From the NCBI RefSeq assembly GCF_007050985.1, contig NZ_VHSF01000003.1, positions 221,500 through 285,499 on the forward strand: a stretch of DNA of 64,000 bases, given 5' to 3'. Position numbers and translations under genes: made by a program. The stretch is from Christiangramia sabulilitoris (GTDB lineage Bacteria; Bacteroidota; Bacteroidia; Flavobacteriales; Flavobacteriaceae). Below, in pieces: positions 26,080-35,711 of this stretch. The number at the start of each line of letters is the position of its first letter. Position 1 is the first letter of the stretch. Under the pieces are notes generated by a model, which saw only the letters and a program-made list of their open reading frames with translations, was not told the DNA's origin and did not search any database.

Positions 26080-26227
26080 TTTTACCTTCATGCTTCGACA
26101 GGCTCAGCATTGCGGTAAAAGGATGCCGCTGCAATCCCTAACGCATTTCCTTTTTTTAATTTCTCGTCATTCTGAACTTGTTTCAGAATCTCAAGAGAAG
26201 CTAAAACTCCCGAAGCTTCGGGAGTTT
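26080..26227. repeat. Intergenic palindromic repeats between metH and metF
   Basis: Three pieces: CTTCGACAGGCTCAGCATTG (26097-26116), the inverted repeat ATTCTGAACTTGTTTCAGAAT (26168-26188), and the perfect 24-base palindrome at 26204-26227 with core TCCCGAAGCTTCGGGA. The same core recurs at 30723-30738. These look like REP-type mobile elements; they could also act as processing or partial termination sites inside the operon. Confidence 0.75.
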
Positions 26228-26243
26228 CAACTTAACGTATTTT

Positions 26244-28922
26244 TTAATCAGCAATATTGGGATTAAGCCATTTTTCCGCCTTCTTATATTCTATACCTTT
26301 TCTATTAGCAAAATCCCTTACCTGGTCTTCCTTGATTTTCCCAAGTCCAAAATACCTCGCTTCAGGATTCGCGAAATAATAACCACTTACGCTGGCCGCC
26401 GGCCACATCGCCAGGCTTTCGGTAAGTTCTACACCAATTTTTTCCTTAACCTGCAAAATTTCCCAAATAGTAATTTTCTCCAGATGATCTGGACAGGCAG
26501 GATAACCCGGTGCGGGACGAATTCCTTTGTAGACTTCTTTGATCAGTTCTTCGTTGCTCAGACTTTCGTCTGAAGCATATCCCCAATGCTGAGTCCTTAC
26601 CTCTTTATGCAGGTATTCCGCAAATGCTTCGGCCAGACGATCGGCCAGGGCCTTGATCATGATCGAATTGTAATCGTCATGATCTTTTTCAAACTTCGCA
26701 GCCAATTCCTGGGTTCCGAACCCGGTAGTCACACAAAAACAGCCTATATAATCATTGATTCCGGATTCCTTAGGTGAAATAAAATCTGCCAAGGCGAAAT
26801 TCGGCTGATCCCCGTGTTTCTTTAATTGCTGCCTGAGTGTTCTGAAAATTGCTGTTTTCTCAACAGAATCCTGCTTAAATTTCACTTCGATATCGTCGTG
26901 ATTGACCGTATTCGCTTCAAACAATCCAAAGATCGCTTTCGCCTTCAGCAACTTTTCATCAAGAATTCGTTGAAGCAAAACCTGGGCATCATCGAATAGA
27001 CTTTGCGCTTGCTCACCAACAATCTCATCCTTTAGAATATCTGGATATCTCCCATGCAGATCCCAGCTTCTAAAAAACGGACTCCAATCTATATAATCCA
27101 CCAGTTTATGCAGATCAAAATCTTCAATCACCTGGATTCCTAATTTAGCAGGCTTAGTTATTTGCGTTTTATCCCAATCGATCTGGAATTTGTTTTCCCT
27201 GGCCTCCTGGATACTTAAAAAAGACTTGACCTTACTCCTTTTGCTAAAATTCTTCCTGAATTCGTCATACTGAACTTTCAGGTCGTTCTTATATTTCTCA
27301 CGTGTACTATCCTTTAGCAGATCTCCGACTACGGTCACCGCCCGGGATGCATCGTTTACATGAGCGACCGCGTGTTTATATTGCGGATCTATCTTTACCG
27401 CGGTATGAGCTTTGGATGTGGTTGCACCACCAATCAAAAGCGGAACAGAAAAATCCTGACGCTCCATTTCCTTAGCCAGGAAAACCATCTCATCGAGTGA
27501 CGGAGTAATAAGTCCGCTAAGACCTATCACATCTACATTCTCTTTTTTGGCAGTTTCAATAATTTTTTCCGGCGGCACCATCACCCCAAGATCAATGATC
27601 TCATAATTATTACAGCCCAATACCACGCTCACGATATTTTTACCAATATCATGTACATCGCCTTTTACCGTAGCCATTAAAATACGACCAGCCGATTGTC
27701 TTTTATTCGATTTATCGGCTTCGATATATGGTAAAAGATGGGCTACCGCCTTTTTCATAACCCTTGCCGACTTCACCACCTGTGGCAGGAACATTTTCCC
27801 GCTTCCAAAAAGGTCTCCAACCACATTCATTCCTATCATAAGAGGACCTTCAATAACATCCAGAGGCTTTTCAGCTTCAATACGTGCCTGCTCGATATCT
27901 TCTAAAATATATGCGTCAACTCCTTTTACCAGGGCATGAGTGATCCTATCCTGAAGTGGCTTTTCCCGCCAGGAAAGATCAATTTTATTCTCTTTTTTTC
28001 TTCCTACTACGTTTTCAGCAAAATCGAGAAGTCTCTCGGTCGCGTCATCTCTTCGGTCGAGAATCACATCTTCCACATGTTCCAGTAGATCTTTCGGGAT
28101 CTCGTCATAAACTTCCAGCATAGATGGATTTACGATCCCTATATTCATTCCGGCTTTAATAGCATGATATAGGAATACTGAATGCATAGCTTCCCGCACA
28201 GGATTATTCCCGCGGAAAGAAAATGACACATTACTAACTCCACCGCTCACACTGCAATGAGGAAGGTTCTGTTTTACCCAACGCGCTCCTTCGATAAAAT
28301 CTATCGCATTTCTCTTATGCTCGTCCATCCCCGTTCCAACCGGGAAAATATTGAGATCGAAAATGATATCCTCAGGAGGGAATTTCACCTTATTGACCAA
28401 AATATCATAGGATCTTTTCGCGATCTCAATTCGTCTCTCATAATTATCTGCCTGGCCAACTTCATCAAACGCCATTACGATCACAGCCGCACCATAACGC
28501 CTGATCTTATTCGCATGACTTATAAATTCTTCTTCACCCTCCTTTAAACTGATAGAATTCACCACACATTTTCCCTGTACTACCTGTAGCCCGGCTTCGA
28601 TAATTTCCCATTTGGAACTATCAATCATAATAGGAACCCTCGAAATATCAGGTTCTGCCACAACCAGGTTCAGGAATTTGACCATGGCTTCCTTGCCTTC
28701 AATAAGGCCATCATCCATATTTACATCGATGATCTGCGCTCCATTTTCTACCTGTTCGCGGGCAACTTCAAGGGCTTCGTCATATTTCTCTTCCTTGATA
28801 AGTCTCAAAAATTTACGAGAACCAGCCACGTTGGTTCGTTCCCCAACATTTATAAAATTGCTCTCCGGGAAGATCACCAGAGGTTCCAGTCCGGATAATT
28901 TTAAGGGTCTGATTTCTGACAT
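26244..28922 (-). CDS. metH: Methionine synthase (B12-dependent), C-terminal polypeptide
   Basis: 892 residues carrying three of the four MetH modules. The pterin-binding domain starts at about residue 22 ([16 protein letters not shown]), the cobalamin domain has Asp422-x-His-x-x-Gly427 (GDVHDIGKN), and the reactivation domain has the AdoMet motif [12 protein letters not shown] near residue 820. The homocysteine-binding module is a separate gene directly upstream with a 2-base gap, so MetH works as two polypeptides here. It methylates homocysteine using 5-methyl-THF and cobalamin. Confidence 0.96.
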   Translation of the reverse strand: MSEIRPLKLSGLEPLVIFPESNFINVGERTNVAGSRKFLRLIKEEKYDEALEVAREQVENGAQIIDVNMDDGLIEGKEAMVKFLNLVVAEPDISRVPIMIDSSKWEIIEAGLQVVQGKCVVNSISLKEGEEEFISHANKIRRYGAAVIVMAFDEVGQADNYERRIEIAKRSYDILVNKVKFPPEDIIFDLNIFPVGTGMDEHKRNAIDFIEGARWVKQNLPHCSVSGGVSNVSFSFRGNNPVREAMHSVFLYHAIKAGMNIGIVNPSMLEVYDEIPKDLLEHVEDVILDRRDDATERLLDFAENVVGRKKENKIDLSWREKPLQDRITHALVKGVDAYILEDIEQARIEAEKPLDVIEGPLMIGMNVVGDLFGSGKMFLPQVVKSARVMKKAVAHLLPYIEADKSNKRQSAGRILMATVKGDVHDIGKNIVSVVLGCNNYEIIDLGVMVPPEKIIETAKKENVDVIGLSGLITPSLDEMVFLAKEMERQDFSVPLLIGGATTSKAHTAVKIDPQYKHAVAHVNDASRAVTVVGDLLKDSTREKYKNDLKVQYDEFRKNFSKRSKVKSFLSIQEARENKFQIDWDKTQITKPAKLGIQVIEDFDLHKLVDYIDWSPFFRSWDLHGRYPDILKDEIVGEQAQSLFDDAQVLLQRILDEKLLKAKAIFGLFEANTVNHDDIEVKFKQDSVEKTAIFRTLRQQLKKHGDQPNFALADFISPKESGINDYIGCFCVTTGFGTQELAAKFEKDHDDYNSIMIKALADRLAEAFAEYLHKEVRTQHWGYASDESLSNEELIKEVYKGIRPAPGYPACPDHLEKITIWEILQVKEKIGVELTESLAMWPAASVSGYYFANPEARYFGLGKIKEDQVRDFANRKGIEYKKAEKWLNPNIAD

Positions 28923-28924
28923 TC

Positions 28925-29941
28925 TTAAATACTTTGAGTTTGAAGAGTTCTTTTAAGTTTTCTTGGCTGGTAATCCTTGGCAATTTCCGCGATCGCTTTA
29001 ATGTGAGACGGAGTGGTTCCGCAGCAACCGCCGAGAATATTCACGAGACCTTTTTCCAGGTACTCACGGATCTGATTTGACATTTCCTGCGCATCCTGAT
29101 CGTACTCTCCAAAGGCATTGGGAAGTCCGGCATTGGGATAGGCTGAAACACCAAATTCGGTATTCCTGGCAACCGCTTCCAGATGAGGAGTCAATTGCTT
29201 GGCTCCTAAAGCGCAATTAAACCCAATGCTTAAAAGCGGAATATGAGAAATTGAGATCAGAAATGCTTCGGCAGTCTGGCCTGACAATGTTCTTCCGGAA
29301 GCATCTGTAATTGTTCCGCTTACCATTACCGGAATATCCACATTCAGTTCTTCCTTTAATTCGTCTATTGCAAAAAGAGCTGCCTTGGCATTCAGGGTAT
29401 CAAAAACTGTTTCCACCAAAAGCACATCTACCCCACCATCTATCAAGGCTTTTGCCTGCTGTTTGTAAGCCACTTTCAGTTCTTCAAATGAAATAGCACG
29501 AAAACCAGGATCGTTCACATCAGGACTCATACTAGCCGTTTTGTTGGTAGGTCCCATTGCCCCGACGACAAATCTCGGTTTTTGAGGATTTTCAGCAGTG
29601 ACTTCTTCCGCGGCCTTTTTGGCGATCCTGGCCGATTCATAATTGAGCTCATAGACCAGCTCTTCCATTTGATAATCGCCCATGGCGATGGTAGTTCCCG
29701 AGAAGGTATTGGTTTCCACAATATCGGCTCCGGCATCGAAATACTTCCGGTGGATGGTAGCGATGGCTTCAGGTTGCGTAATAGACAGCAGGTCGTTATT
29801 TCCCTTTAGAGAAACAGGCCAGTCGGTAAAACGTTTTCCGCGGAAATCCTCTTCAGAAAATTTATATTCCTGAAGCATGGTCCCCATGGCACCATCAAGT
29901 ATTAATATTTTTTGTGAGAGTAACTCTTCTATTTTCGACAT
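28925..29941 (-). CDS. metH: Methionine synthase, homocysteine S-methyltransferase subunit
   Basis: 338 residues, equivalent to the N-terminal barrel of MetH. The text [15 protein letters not shown] is at the start. The zinc-binding cysteines are in [11 protein letters not shown] and the [14 protein letters not shown] motif near the C-terminus. It activates homocysteine thiolate and must pair with the 892-residue partner. First gene of the SAM-I riboswitch operon metH-N, metH-C, metF. Confidence 0.95.
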   Translation of the reverse strand: MSKIEELLSQKILILDGAMGTMLQEYKFSEEDFRGKRFTDWPVSLKGNNDLLSITQPEAIATIHRKYFDAGADIVETNTFSGTTIAMGDYQMEELVYELNYESARIAKKAAEEVTAENPQKPRFVVGAMGPTNKTASMSPDVNDPGFRAISFEELKVAYKQQAKALIDGGVDVLLVETVFDTLNAKAALFAIDELKEELNVDIPVMVSGTITDASGRTLSGQTAEAFLISISHIPLLSIGFNCALGAKQLTPHLEAVARNTEFGVSAYPNAGLPNAFGEYDQDAQEMSNQIREYLEKGLVNILGGCCGTTPSHIKAIAEIAKDYQPRKLKRTLQTQSI

Positions 29942-29956
29942 GTTCTATAAAATGAA

Positions 29957-30095
29957 CGTTATCAAAAAAAGAAGACAGGAAAGAATTCTTGTTTGTTATC
30001 TATCCGAGACTGAACTCAGTAGAATGTAGCACCTTCTCCAAAGGAGGGTTGCTAAGGTTTCACAGGGTCTATTCCCTCAACCTTTCTTGATAACG
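29957..30095 (-). promoter_or_regulatory. SAM-I (S-box) riboswitch controlling metH-metF
   Basis: On the minus strand the aptamer spans 30095-29995: P1 GTTATC/GATAAC, the conserved core TCAAGAAAGGTTGAGGGA, ACCCTGTGAAACCTTAGCAACC and the P3/P4 region ending CGGATAGATAAC. It lies 54 bases before the start codon. A second GATAACG (29965-29957, TTGATAACG) close to the start can form nine perfect pairs with the 5' P1 strand (CGTTATCAA, 30095-30087), so P1 has a competing partner. I see no strong terminator, so translation or early-elongation control is more likely than simple termination. Confidence 0.92.
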
Positions 30096-30123
30096 ATTGT
30101 TAGTAAACAATGAACTTACTGGG

Positions 30124-30155
30124 CAAATATACAGTTATAATAAACCCAATAGCAA
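30124..30155 (-). promoter_or_regulatory. Promoter of the metH-metF operon
   Basis: TTG (30155-30153), a 21-base spacer and TATATTTG (30131-30124) on the minus strand. Transcription would start about 20 bases before the SAM-I aptamer. Confidence 0.75.
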
Positions 30156-30172
30156 GGTTTTAAGAAAATTTT

Positions 30173-30595
30173 CTATAAAACCTTCTCTCCATTCAAGGTG
30201 ATGGTGTAACTGATCTCAGCAGCTTTTTCCAGCATTTTGGAAACGGAACAATACTTATCCATCGATAATTTTACCGCTCTTTCTACTTTGGCTGGCGGAA
30301 TATCTCCTTTCAGAATAAAGTCCAGGTGAATCTTCTTGAATACATTTGGAATATTGCCATCTTCACGGTAACCGTCTACCTCTACCCTAAGATCTTCCAG
30401 TTCATGATTCTGCTTTCTCAGGATCATCACGATATCAATGCTACTGCAACCTGCAATACCGCGAAGCAAAAGATCCATAGGGCTAGCCCCTTTTGGTTCA
30501 TCATCGGTTTTATTGTCTAGAAGAACAATGTTCCCTCGTTCGTTTACGGTTTCAAAAAGGTAATTATCGTTGATACGTTTTAAGCTGATCTTCAT
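30173..30595 (-). CDS. OsmC/Ohr-family protein
   Basis: 140 residues. The fold signature of the OsmC superfamily is visible: GASPMDLLLRGIAGCSSIDIVMIL with the first redox Cys, and SMDKYCSVSKMLEKAAEISY with the second. Members reduce organic hydroperoxides with a Cys pair, though the YhfA-like branch has no proven substrate. It is the last gene before the metH riboswitch and lies 150 bp after the ferredoxin-NADP reductase gene, separated by repeats. Its link to sulfur metabolism is contextual only. Confidence 0.88.
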   Translation of the reverse strand: MKISLKRINDNYLFETVNERGNIVLLDNKTDDEPKGASPMDLLLRGIAGCSSIDIVMILRKQNHELEDLRVEVDGYREDGNIPNVFKKIHLDFILKGDIPPAKVERAVKLSMDKYCSVSKMLEKAAEISYTITLNGEKVL

Positions 30596-30675
30596 GGTTT
30601 CGAATTTTCATCAAAGATATGAATTCTGCTTTTTCCCGCGGGTAACAAAGGTTACCTTTAAATTTTTCTCAAAAG

Positions 30676-30756
30676 CCGTCAAGCTGATTTTGTTTCGGCT
30701 TCTCTGCTTGAGGTCCTGAACCTCCCGAAGCTTCGGGACAGGATGACATTCTAAAC
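30676..30756. repeat. Intergenic palindromic repeats
   Basis: Contains CCGTCAAGCTGATTTTGTTT-like and GGACAGGATGACATTC ends around the 16-base palindrome TCCCGAAGCTTCGGGA (30723-30738), which is shared with 26208-26223. Confidence 0.7.
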
Positions 30757-31815
30757 ACTGATGCTCTGCACAACTTCCCTTTTAGCCTCTTTCTTTGAAC
30801 CATCAAATCCTTCCACACCGCCAACAGTAGTGTATTTCAATACATATTTCTTATCTGGGAAAATTCGTTGATATGCACTCTGACACATGATAGCAGCCTC
30901 ATGAAAACCGGAAAGGATAAGTTTCAGTTTTCCTTTATAAGTATTCACATCGCCGATCGCATAAACTCCGGGAATATTTGTTTGGTAATCATAAGAATTA
31001 TCAACTTTTATGGCATTTTTTTCAATCTCCAATCCCCAGTTACCAATAGGCCCCAGTTTTGGTGATAATCCAAAAAGCGGGATAAAATCATCTACCTCCC
31101 TGAATTCTTCTCCTCGTGCCTTGTCTTTATGACGAATTACCACCTTTTCAAGTTCATCTTCTCCTTTTAAACCAACTACCTCAGCATTAGTGATCATTTC
31201 AATTTTACCCAGCTTCGCCAGTTCAGAAACCCTTTCTACGGAATCCAGAGCACCACGAAATTCTTCCCTTCTGTGTACCAAGGAAACTTCTGAAGCCACA
31301 TCAGATAAATAAATAGCCCAGTCTAAAGCAGAATCTCCACCACCGGCAATTACCACTTTTCGATCGCGATACACTTCAGGATCTTTAATAAAATAGGAAA
31401 CTCCTTTATCTTCAAAATCTGAAATATTGGCAATAGGTGGTTTTCTAGGCTCAAAAGATCCAAGCCCACCAGCAATTGCTACTACAGGTGCATGATGCTG
31501 AGTTCCCTTATTAGTAGTCACAATAAAAGTTCCGTCATCCAGCTTTTCCAGAGTTTCCGCACGTTCACCAAGAGTGAATCCGGGTTCGAAAGGCTTAATC
31601 TGTTCCATGAGATTTTTCACCAGATCTCCCGCCAGGATCTCCGGAAAAGCCGGAATATCATAAATGGGTTTTTTTGGATAAATTTCTGAACATTGCCCAC
31701 CAGGTTGTGGAAGCGCATCTATCAAATGTGTTTTCAGCTTTAATAATCCCGCTTCAAAAACGGTAAATAATCCGGTAGGCCCGGCCCCGATTATCAGGAT
31801 ATCTGTTTTAATCAT
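30751..31815 (-). CDS. Thioredoxin-reductase-like ferredoxin--NADP+ reductase
   Basis: 354 residues. FAD-binding IIGAGPTGLFTVFEAG at the N-terminus and NAD(P)-binding VIAGGGDSALDWAIYL in the middle. The redox CxxC of true thioredoxin reductases is absent, which together with the length places it with TrxR-like ferredoxin/flavodoxin-NADP+ reductases. In this cluster it could pass NADPH electrons to the siroheme sulfite reductase through ferredoxin (inference). It overlaps sirC by 8 bases. Confidence 0.88.
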   Translation of the reverse strand: MIKTDILIIGAGPTGLFTVFEAGLLKLKTHLIDALPQPGGQCSEIYPKKPIYDIPAFPEILAGDLVKNLMEQIKPFEPGFTLGERAETLEKLDDGTFIVTTNKGTQHHAPVVAIAGGLGSFEPRKPPIANISDFEDKGVSYFIKDPEVYRDRKVVIAGGGDSALDWAIYLSDVASEVSLVHRREEFRGALDSVERVSELAKLGKIEMITNAEVVGLKGEDELEKVVIRHKDKARGEEFREVDDFIPLFGLSPKLGPIGNWGLEIEKNAIKVDNSYDYQTNIPGVYAIGDVNTYKGKLKLILSGFHEAAIMCQSAYQRIFPDKKYVLKYTTVGGVEGFDGSKKEAKREVVQSISV

Positions 31816-32401
31816 TACTCTCTTTTTTTACGATTAAGGATTCTGTTATTGTATTCATTTGTTCCACCTTGGCTTCAAAATCACCTTTAATGGATTTTCT
31901 ATATTCATTTAAATTTTCGACCATCTGGTTCACATTCTCAGGGATCACCTCTTCGAAGAACTGGCGTAAGCGCTTCGCTGTGGTTGGGGACTTCCCGTTG
32001 GTTGAAATCGCGATTTTCACATGACCTTTATTTACAATTCCGCCCATATAGAAATCACAGAGTTCAGGTGTGTCGGCGATATTAGCCAGCAAAAATCTCT
32101 TTTTGGCGTGGCGGTGAACCCGTTTATTAAGTTTCGCATCGTTGGTTGCGGCGATCACGAAATGTTTTTTTCTCAGATACTTCTTTTTATACCTGCCTTT
32201 GATCAATTTCGCACCGTGTTTCTTTGCCAGTTCTTCCGTTTCCGGTAAAAACCATTTTGCTACGATCTCAACCTGTGCATTCGGACTTGATTTGAACAGG
32301 AAATGAAGTTTTTCATGTCCCACATTTCCGCCCCCAACTACCAGGATGTTCAGTTTATTGACCTTTAGAAAAACAGGGTATAGTTCGTTTCTTTCTTCCA
32401 T
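31808..32401 (-). CDS. Precorrin-2 dehydrogenase / sirohydrochlorin ferrochelatase (CysG N-terminal type)
   Basis: 197 residues, corresponding to the N-terminal half of CysG/Met8p. The NAD-binding motif is ILVVGGGNVGHEKLHFL, and the text NKGHVKIAISTNGKSPTTAKRLRQFFEEVIP is typical. It oxidises precorrin-2 to sirohydrochlorin and may insert iron, completing siroheme for the sulfite reductase. The methyltransferase half is a separate gene upstream. Confidence 0.9.
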   Translation of the reverse strand: MEERNELYPVFLKVNKLNILVVGGGNVGHEKLHFLFKSSPNAQVEIVAKWFLPETEELAKKHGAKLIKGRYKKKYLRKKHFVIAATNDAKLNKRVHRHAKKRFLLANIADTPELCDFYMGGIVNKGHVKIAISTNGKSPTTAKRLRQFFEEVIPENVNQMVENLNEYRKSIKGDFEAKVEQMNTITESLIVKKESND

Positions 32402-32420
32402 TATTTCACAACTATTATTG

Positions 32421-32488
32421 ATTCGTCATCCTGAACTTGTTTCAGGATCTCAAATAGAGAAGCTGAAACAAGTTCAGCTTGACGTGGT
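32421..32488. repeat. Paired inverted-repeat elements between cobA and sirC
   Basis: Two hairpins in a row: ATCCTGAACTTGTTTCAGGAT and AAGCTGAAACAAGTTCAGCTT, both perfect palindromes around a shared CTTGTTTC/GAAACAAG core and each bordered by GTCA or TGAC. They belong to the same family as the elements at 26165, 35419 and 35516. Confidence 0.8.
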
Positions 32489-32493
32489 TTTAT

Positions 32494-33285
32494 TTAAGCC
32501 GCTCCTGCATTTATAAATTTTGATCGCTTTGGAATGCGCTGAACATTCTGAAAAACTTCCTGCAAAGCATTCGCTTCCTTTACCACCTCACCAATTACAA
32601 TAATGGCAGGTGCGCCAAGTTTTTTTTCTGAAGCGATCTTTTCAATGGAATTGATCGTTCCAAAACCTGATCTTTCATTTACGGTAGTTCCATTCTGAAT
32701 AATTCCCACCGGAATATCCTGTTTTCCAAAGCCTTTGAAAACCTCAACAATTTCCGGGAGTTTTCCCATTCCCATTAATATCACAACCGTTGCCGTAGAT
32801 TGAGCCGCCAGGCGAACGTCATTTGATAAATTCTTCTGAGACGTTGTTCCTGTGATCACCCAGAAACTCTCCGATGTTCCTCTTTGCGTAAGCGGGATTC
32901 CGACATTTGCCGGCACTGCAATGGAAGAAGTGATTCCCGAAACTACAGCGGTTTCCACTCCGTTTTTCCTGGCGTAGCTGATCTCTTCTGATCCTCTTCC
33001 AAAAATAAATGGGTCACCACCCTTGAGTCTTACTACGTGGCCACGTTCCAAAGCATATTTCACGATCAATTCATTGATCTCGTCCTGCGAAAAACGATGT
33101 TTGTCTTTTCGTTTCCCTACAAAAATATGTTCCGCTTGTGGCGCATATTCCAGCAGATCCCGATTGATCAAGGCATCGTAAAGAATTACACTGGCCGATT
33201 TCAATGTATTCAAAGCTTTTACGGTGATCAATTCCGGATCTCCAGGTCCTGCTCCAACGACGGTTAGTTTTGGTGAATTATACAT
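32494..33285 (-). CDS. cobA: Uroporphyrinogen-III C-methyltransferase (SUMT)
   Basis: 263 residues from the ATG at 33285. This start is preferred over 33312 because it is preceded by AGGAGGTACAAA, a rare strong Shine-Dalgarno for this genome, and the extra nine residues are not family-like. Motifs: VVGAGPGDPELITVKAL, VRLKGGDPFIFGRGSEE, PAIIVIGEVV. It methylates uroporphyrinogen III twice to precorrin-2, the first siroheme-specific step. It overlaps the end of the sulfite reductase gene by 8 bases. Confidence 0.95.
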   Translation of the reverse strand: MYNSPKLTVVGAGPGDPELITVKALNTLKSASVILYDALINRDLLEYAPQAEHIFVGKRKDKHRFSQDEINELIVKYALERGHVVRLKGGDPFIFGRGSEEISYARKNGVETAVVSGITSSIAVPANVGIPLTQRGTSESFWVITGTTSQKNLSNDVRLAAQSTATVVILMGMGKLPEIVEVFKGFGKQDIPVGIIQNGTTVNERSGFGTINSIEKIASEKKLGAPAIIVIGEVVKEANALQEVFQNVQRIPKRSKFINAGAA

Positions 33286-35371
33286 TTTGTACCTCCTTTG
33301 TTCTAAATGCATCCACCCTCTTCAGGAACAAATGCGCGTCCTCTAAATATTTATTTGCAAAAGCCTCTGTTGGCTCATTTTCATTCAATTGATAAGTGAA
33401 TTCCTTGAAAGTGGTCGACAACTCGATCTTTCCGGTTTCTACAAAAAGCTCATCAAATTGTGCAATGATCCCGGCCTGTGTATTGGTTTTTACATCTTCA
33501 GCCAGCAATAATGCCTTAGCGGAATTCACAATTGAAGTATAGGAATGGTAAATACTATCTGACCAATCCTTTCTCTCCAATGCAGATTTTGCATTATCGA
33601 TCTTTTCTTCACTTTCGAATAAAAGCGTCGCTATCAAATCGATCACCACTCCCGCACATTCACCAACGCCAACCGCCTTTATATATGGAGATTCATGGCC
33701 CCAGTCAACAAAATCATTCTCGCTGAGATTTGAAGTATCAGCAAGGTCTTTCAGCAGATCATAGAAATAGGTTTTCTGCTTACGGTCATAATATTCCGCA
33801 AATTTTTCATCTGCATTTAAATTCGCTTCAAAATCGTTTAGTAAGAGCCTTAGTGCCTCCGGTCCTCTTTTACTCGGGACTTTCACCACTTTATCTGCAA
33901 ATCTTCCCTGACCATTTCCTAAAGTTCCACCACCAAGCAACACCTGAAGTGCGGGAGCCACAGTTTTTCCAACCTTGATAGACATTCCCTGGAATCCAAT
34001 TTCAGCCATATTATGCTGCCCGCAGGCATTCATACATCCGCTAATCTTTATGGTAATATCCTTACCGTTGATAAATTGAGGATATTCTTCTTTTAAAACA
34101 TCTTCAAGTACATCTGCAATTCCGGTACTACTGGCAATTCCAAGATTACAGGTATCGGTTCCAGGGCAGGCGGTGATATCGACTGTTTTATTATAACCGG
34201 TTTCAGCATAGCCCAGTTTTTTTAATTCCGAATAGAAGAATGCCAGAAATTCTTCGCGCACATGGCGGATCAAAATATCCTGTCTAAGGGTTAACCTTAG
34301 CTCATTACCAGCATATTTTTTCACCAGATCTGCCAGCTGCCTGGCGCCACCTGTGTAAAAATCACCTAACGGAACCCGGATTCCAATAGCATATAAACCT
34401 TCCTGCTTCTGTTTAAAGACATTGGTTTGCCTCCAGGTTTCAAAATCTTTCTGATCTTCAATTTCCACTGAAGGAACTTTTACGTCCTGTAATGGCGGAG
34501 CAGCTTCAAATTTCTCAATTTCGAACTTTGGTTGTTTTTGAGACAAAGCTGTTTTCTGAGCTTCCACCAGTTCCATAAAAGCATCTTTCCCTATATCCTT
34601 GATCAGGAATTTCATTCTTGCTTTCAATCGTTTTGCACGTTCGCCATGACGATCAAAAACTCGAAGCACACCTTCAATTAGGGGAATGATCTCTTCAGCA
34701 GGAAGAAAATCATAAAGTTCATCGGCATGTCTCGGCTGGGAACCTAGACCGCCACCTAGCATCACTTTAAAACCGCGTTTTCCATCTTTCAGCTTGGCAA
34801 TAAAACCAAGATCATGTATATAACTTAAGGCTGTATCCTCATCTGAAGATGAGAATGACATTTTAAATTTTCTTCCCATTTCCTGACAGATCGGATTCCG
34901 AAGAAAGAATTGAAAGGCAGCGTGAGCATAGGGGGACACATCAAACGGTTCATTTGGGTCTATGCCCGCGGTTGGAGAGGCGGTAATATTTCTTACCGTA
35001 TTTCCACAGGCCTCCCTTAAGGTAACATCATCTTTTTCCAGCTGTGCCCAAAGCTCCGGAGTTCTATCAAGACTCACATAATGGATCTGGATATCCTGCC
35101 GGGTGGTTATATGCAATCGTCCTTTGGAATATTCATCGGAAACATCAGCGATTCGATGTAGCTGTTCTGAAGTTACTTTTCCAAAGGGCAGTTTTATACG
35201 AACCATTTGTACACCCGATTGTCTTTGCCCGTAAACTCCACGTGCAAGACGCAGGCTTCGGAATTTCTCTTCATCAGCCTTTCCTTCCCGGAACAACCTT
35301 ATCTTCTTTTCTAAATCCAGAATGTCCTGTTCGACAATGGGATTTTCAATTTCGGTTCTAAAACTTTGCAT
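33278..35371 (-). CDS. Siroheme sulfite/nitrite reductase with C-terminal HEPN-like extension
   Basis: 697 residues. Two ferredoxin-like/siroheme half-domains, with ITASPTAGIDPNEPFDVSPY in the first and the [4Fe-4S]-siroheme ligands CPGTDTCNLG and CMNACGQH in the second. About 140 extra helical residues at the C-terminus (after the YFYDLLKDLAD region; SALERKDWSDSIYHSYTSIVNSAKALLL) resemble a HEPN domain. It reduces sulfite to sulfide. It lies behind a Met/Cys leader attenuator placed after cysN. Confidence 0.93.
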   Translation of the reverse strand: MQSFRTEIENPIVEQDILDLEKKIRLFREGKADEEKFRSLRLARGVYGQRQSGVQMVRIKLPFGKVTSEQLHRIADVSDEYSKGRLHITTRQDIQIHYVSLDRTPELWAQLEKDDVTLREACGNTVRNITASPTAGIDPNEPFDVSPYAHAAFQFFLRNPICQEMGRKFKMSFSSSDEDTALSYIHDLGFIAKLKDGKRGFKVMLGGGLGSQPRHADELYDFLPAEEIIPLIEGVLRVFDRHGERAKRLKARMKFLIKDIGKDAFMELVEAQKTALSQKQPKFEIEKFEAAPPLQDVKVPSVEIEDQKDFETWRQTNVFKQKQEGLYAIGIRVPLGDFYTGGARQLADLVKKYAGNELRLTLRQDILIRHVREEFLAFFYSELKKLGYAETGYNKTVDITACPGTDTCNLGIASSTGIADVLEDVLKEEYPQFINGKDITIKISGCMNACGQHNMAEIGFQGMSIKVGKTVAPALQVLLGGGTLGNGQGRFADKVVKVPSKRGPEALRLLLNDFEANLNADEKFAEYYDRKQKTYFYDLLKDLADTSNLSENDFVDWGHESPYIKAVGVGECAGVVIDLIATLLFESEEKIDNAKSALERKDWSDSIYHSYTSIVNSAKALLLAEDVKTNTQAGIIAQFDELFVETGKIELSTTFKEFTYQLNENEPTEAFANKYLEDAHLFLKRVDAFRTKEVQNV

Positions 35372-35418
35372 TATCTTATTATTTAAATTCTTGTCTCTTA
35401 ATGTTCTAATCAGCTTTT

Positions 35419-35545
35419 AATGAGATGCTGAAACAAGTTCAGCATGACGTTATTTTTCTAGAGCTTCCCACTTCTTTTCCCGACCGTCATTTTCACTAAT
35501 CGATTTCATCTAGCTGAGATGCTGAAATAAATTCAGCATGACGCT
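35419..35545. repeat. Two palindromic elements upstream of sir
   Basis: TGAGATGCTGAAACAAGTTC at 35421 and TGAGATGCTGAAATAAATTC at 35516, both continuing AGCATGACG. Each is a perfect or near-perfect palindrome (ATGCTGAA...TTCAGCAT), and the copies are 95 bp apart in the sir 5' region after the attenuator. Confidence 0.85.
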
Positions 35546-35571
35546 TCTTACTATTCAAAACTCTTTAAATG

Positions 35572-35611
35572 AAAAAAGTCCTTTTAGGTGGATCACTTAA
35601 AAGGACTTTTT
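35572..35611 (-). terminator. Attenuator terminator between cysN and sir
   Basis: On the minus strand AAAAAGTCCTTTTA, an 11-base loop, TAAAAGGACTTTTT: a perfect 14-bp stem with a U-tract. The segment CTTTTAAGTG (35603-35594), in the 5' arm and loop, can pair with CACTTAGAAG (35643-35634) at the leader ORF stop codon over ten pairs with one G-U, giving a competing antiterminator. Confidence 0.85.
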
Positions 35612-35636
35612 ATAATTCAGTTTATAAAATAGGCTT

Positions 35637-35684
35637 CTAAGTGTGAGGCGAATAGCACATACACATATTAGACAAAATGTTCAT
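35637..35684 (-). CDS. Met/Cys leader peptide upstream of sulfite reductase (15 residues)
   Basis: ATG at 35684, TAG at 35639-35637, encoding MNILSNMCMCYSPHT. The MCMC run occupies residues 7-10. It starts 27 bases after the cysN stop and ends 25 bases before the attenuator hairpin. No promoter was found between cysN and the leader, so it probably tunes read-through from cysDN into sir according to Cys-tRNA and Met-tRNA charging. A ribosome at the stop codon would cover the antiterminator strand. Confidence 0.75.
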   Translation of the reverse strand: MNILSNMCMCYSPHT

Positions 35685-35711
35685 AATGAATAGTTTCACT
35701 GTTTCCTGATT

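Noticed and set aside
26021-26134. N-terminal extension of metF (start at 26134)
   Set aside because: The extra 38 residues translate an intergenic repeat (AMLSLSKHEGK) and do not fit the MetF family; the start at 26020 does.
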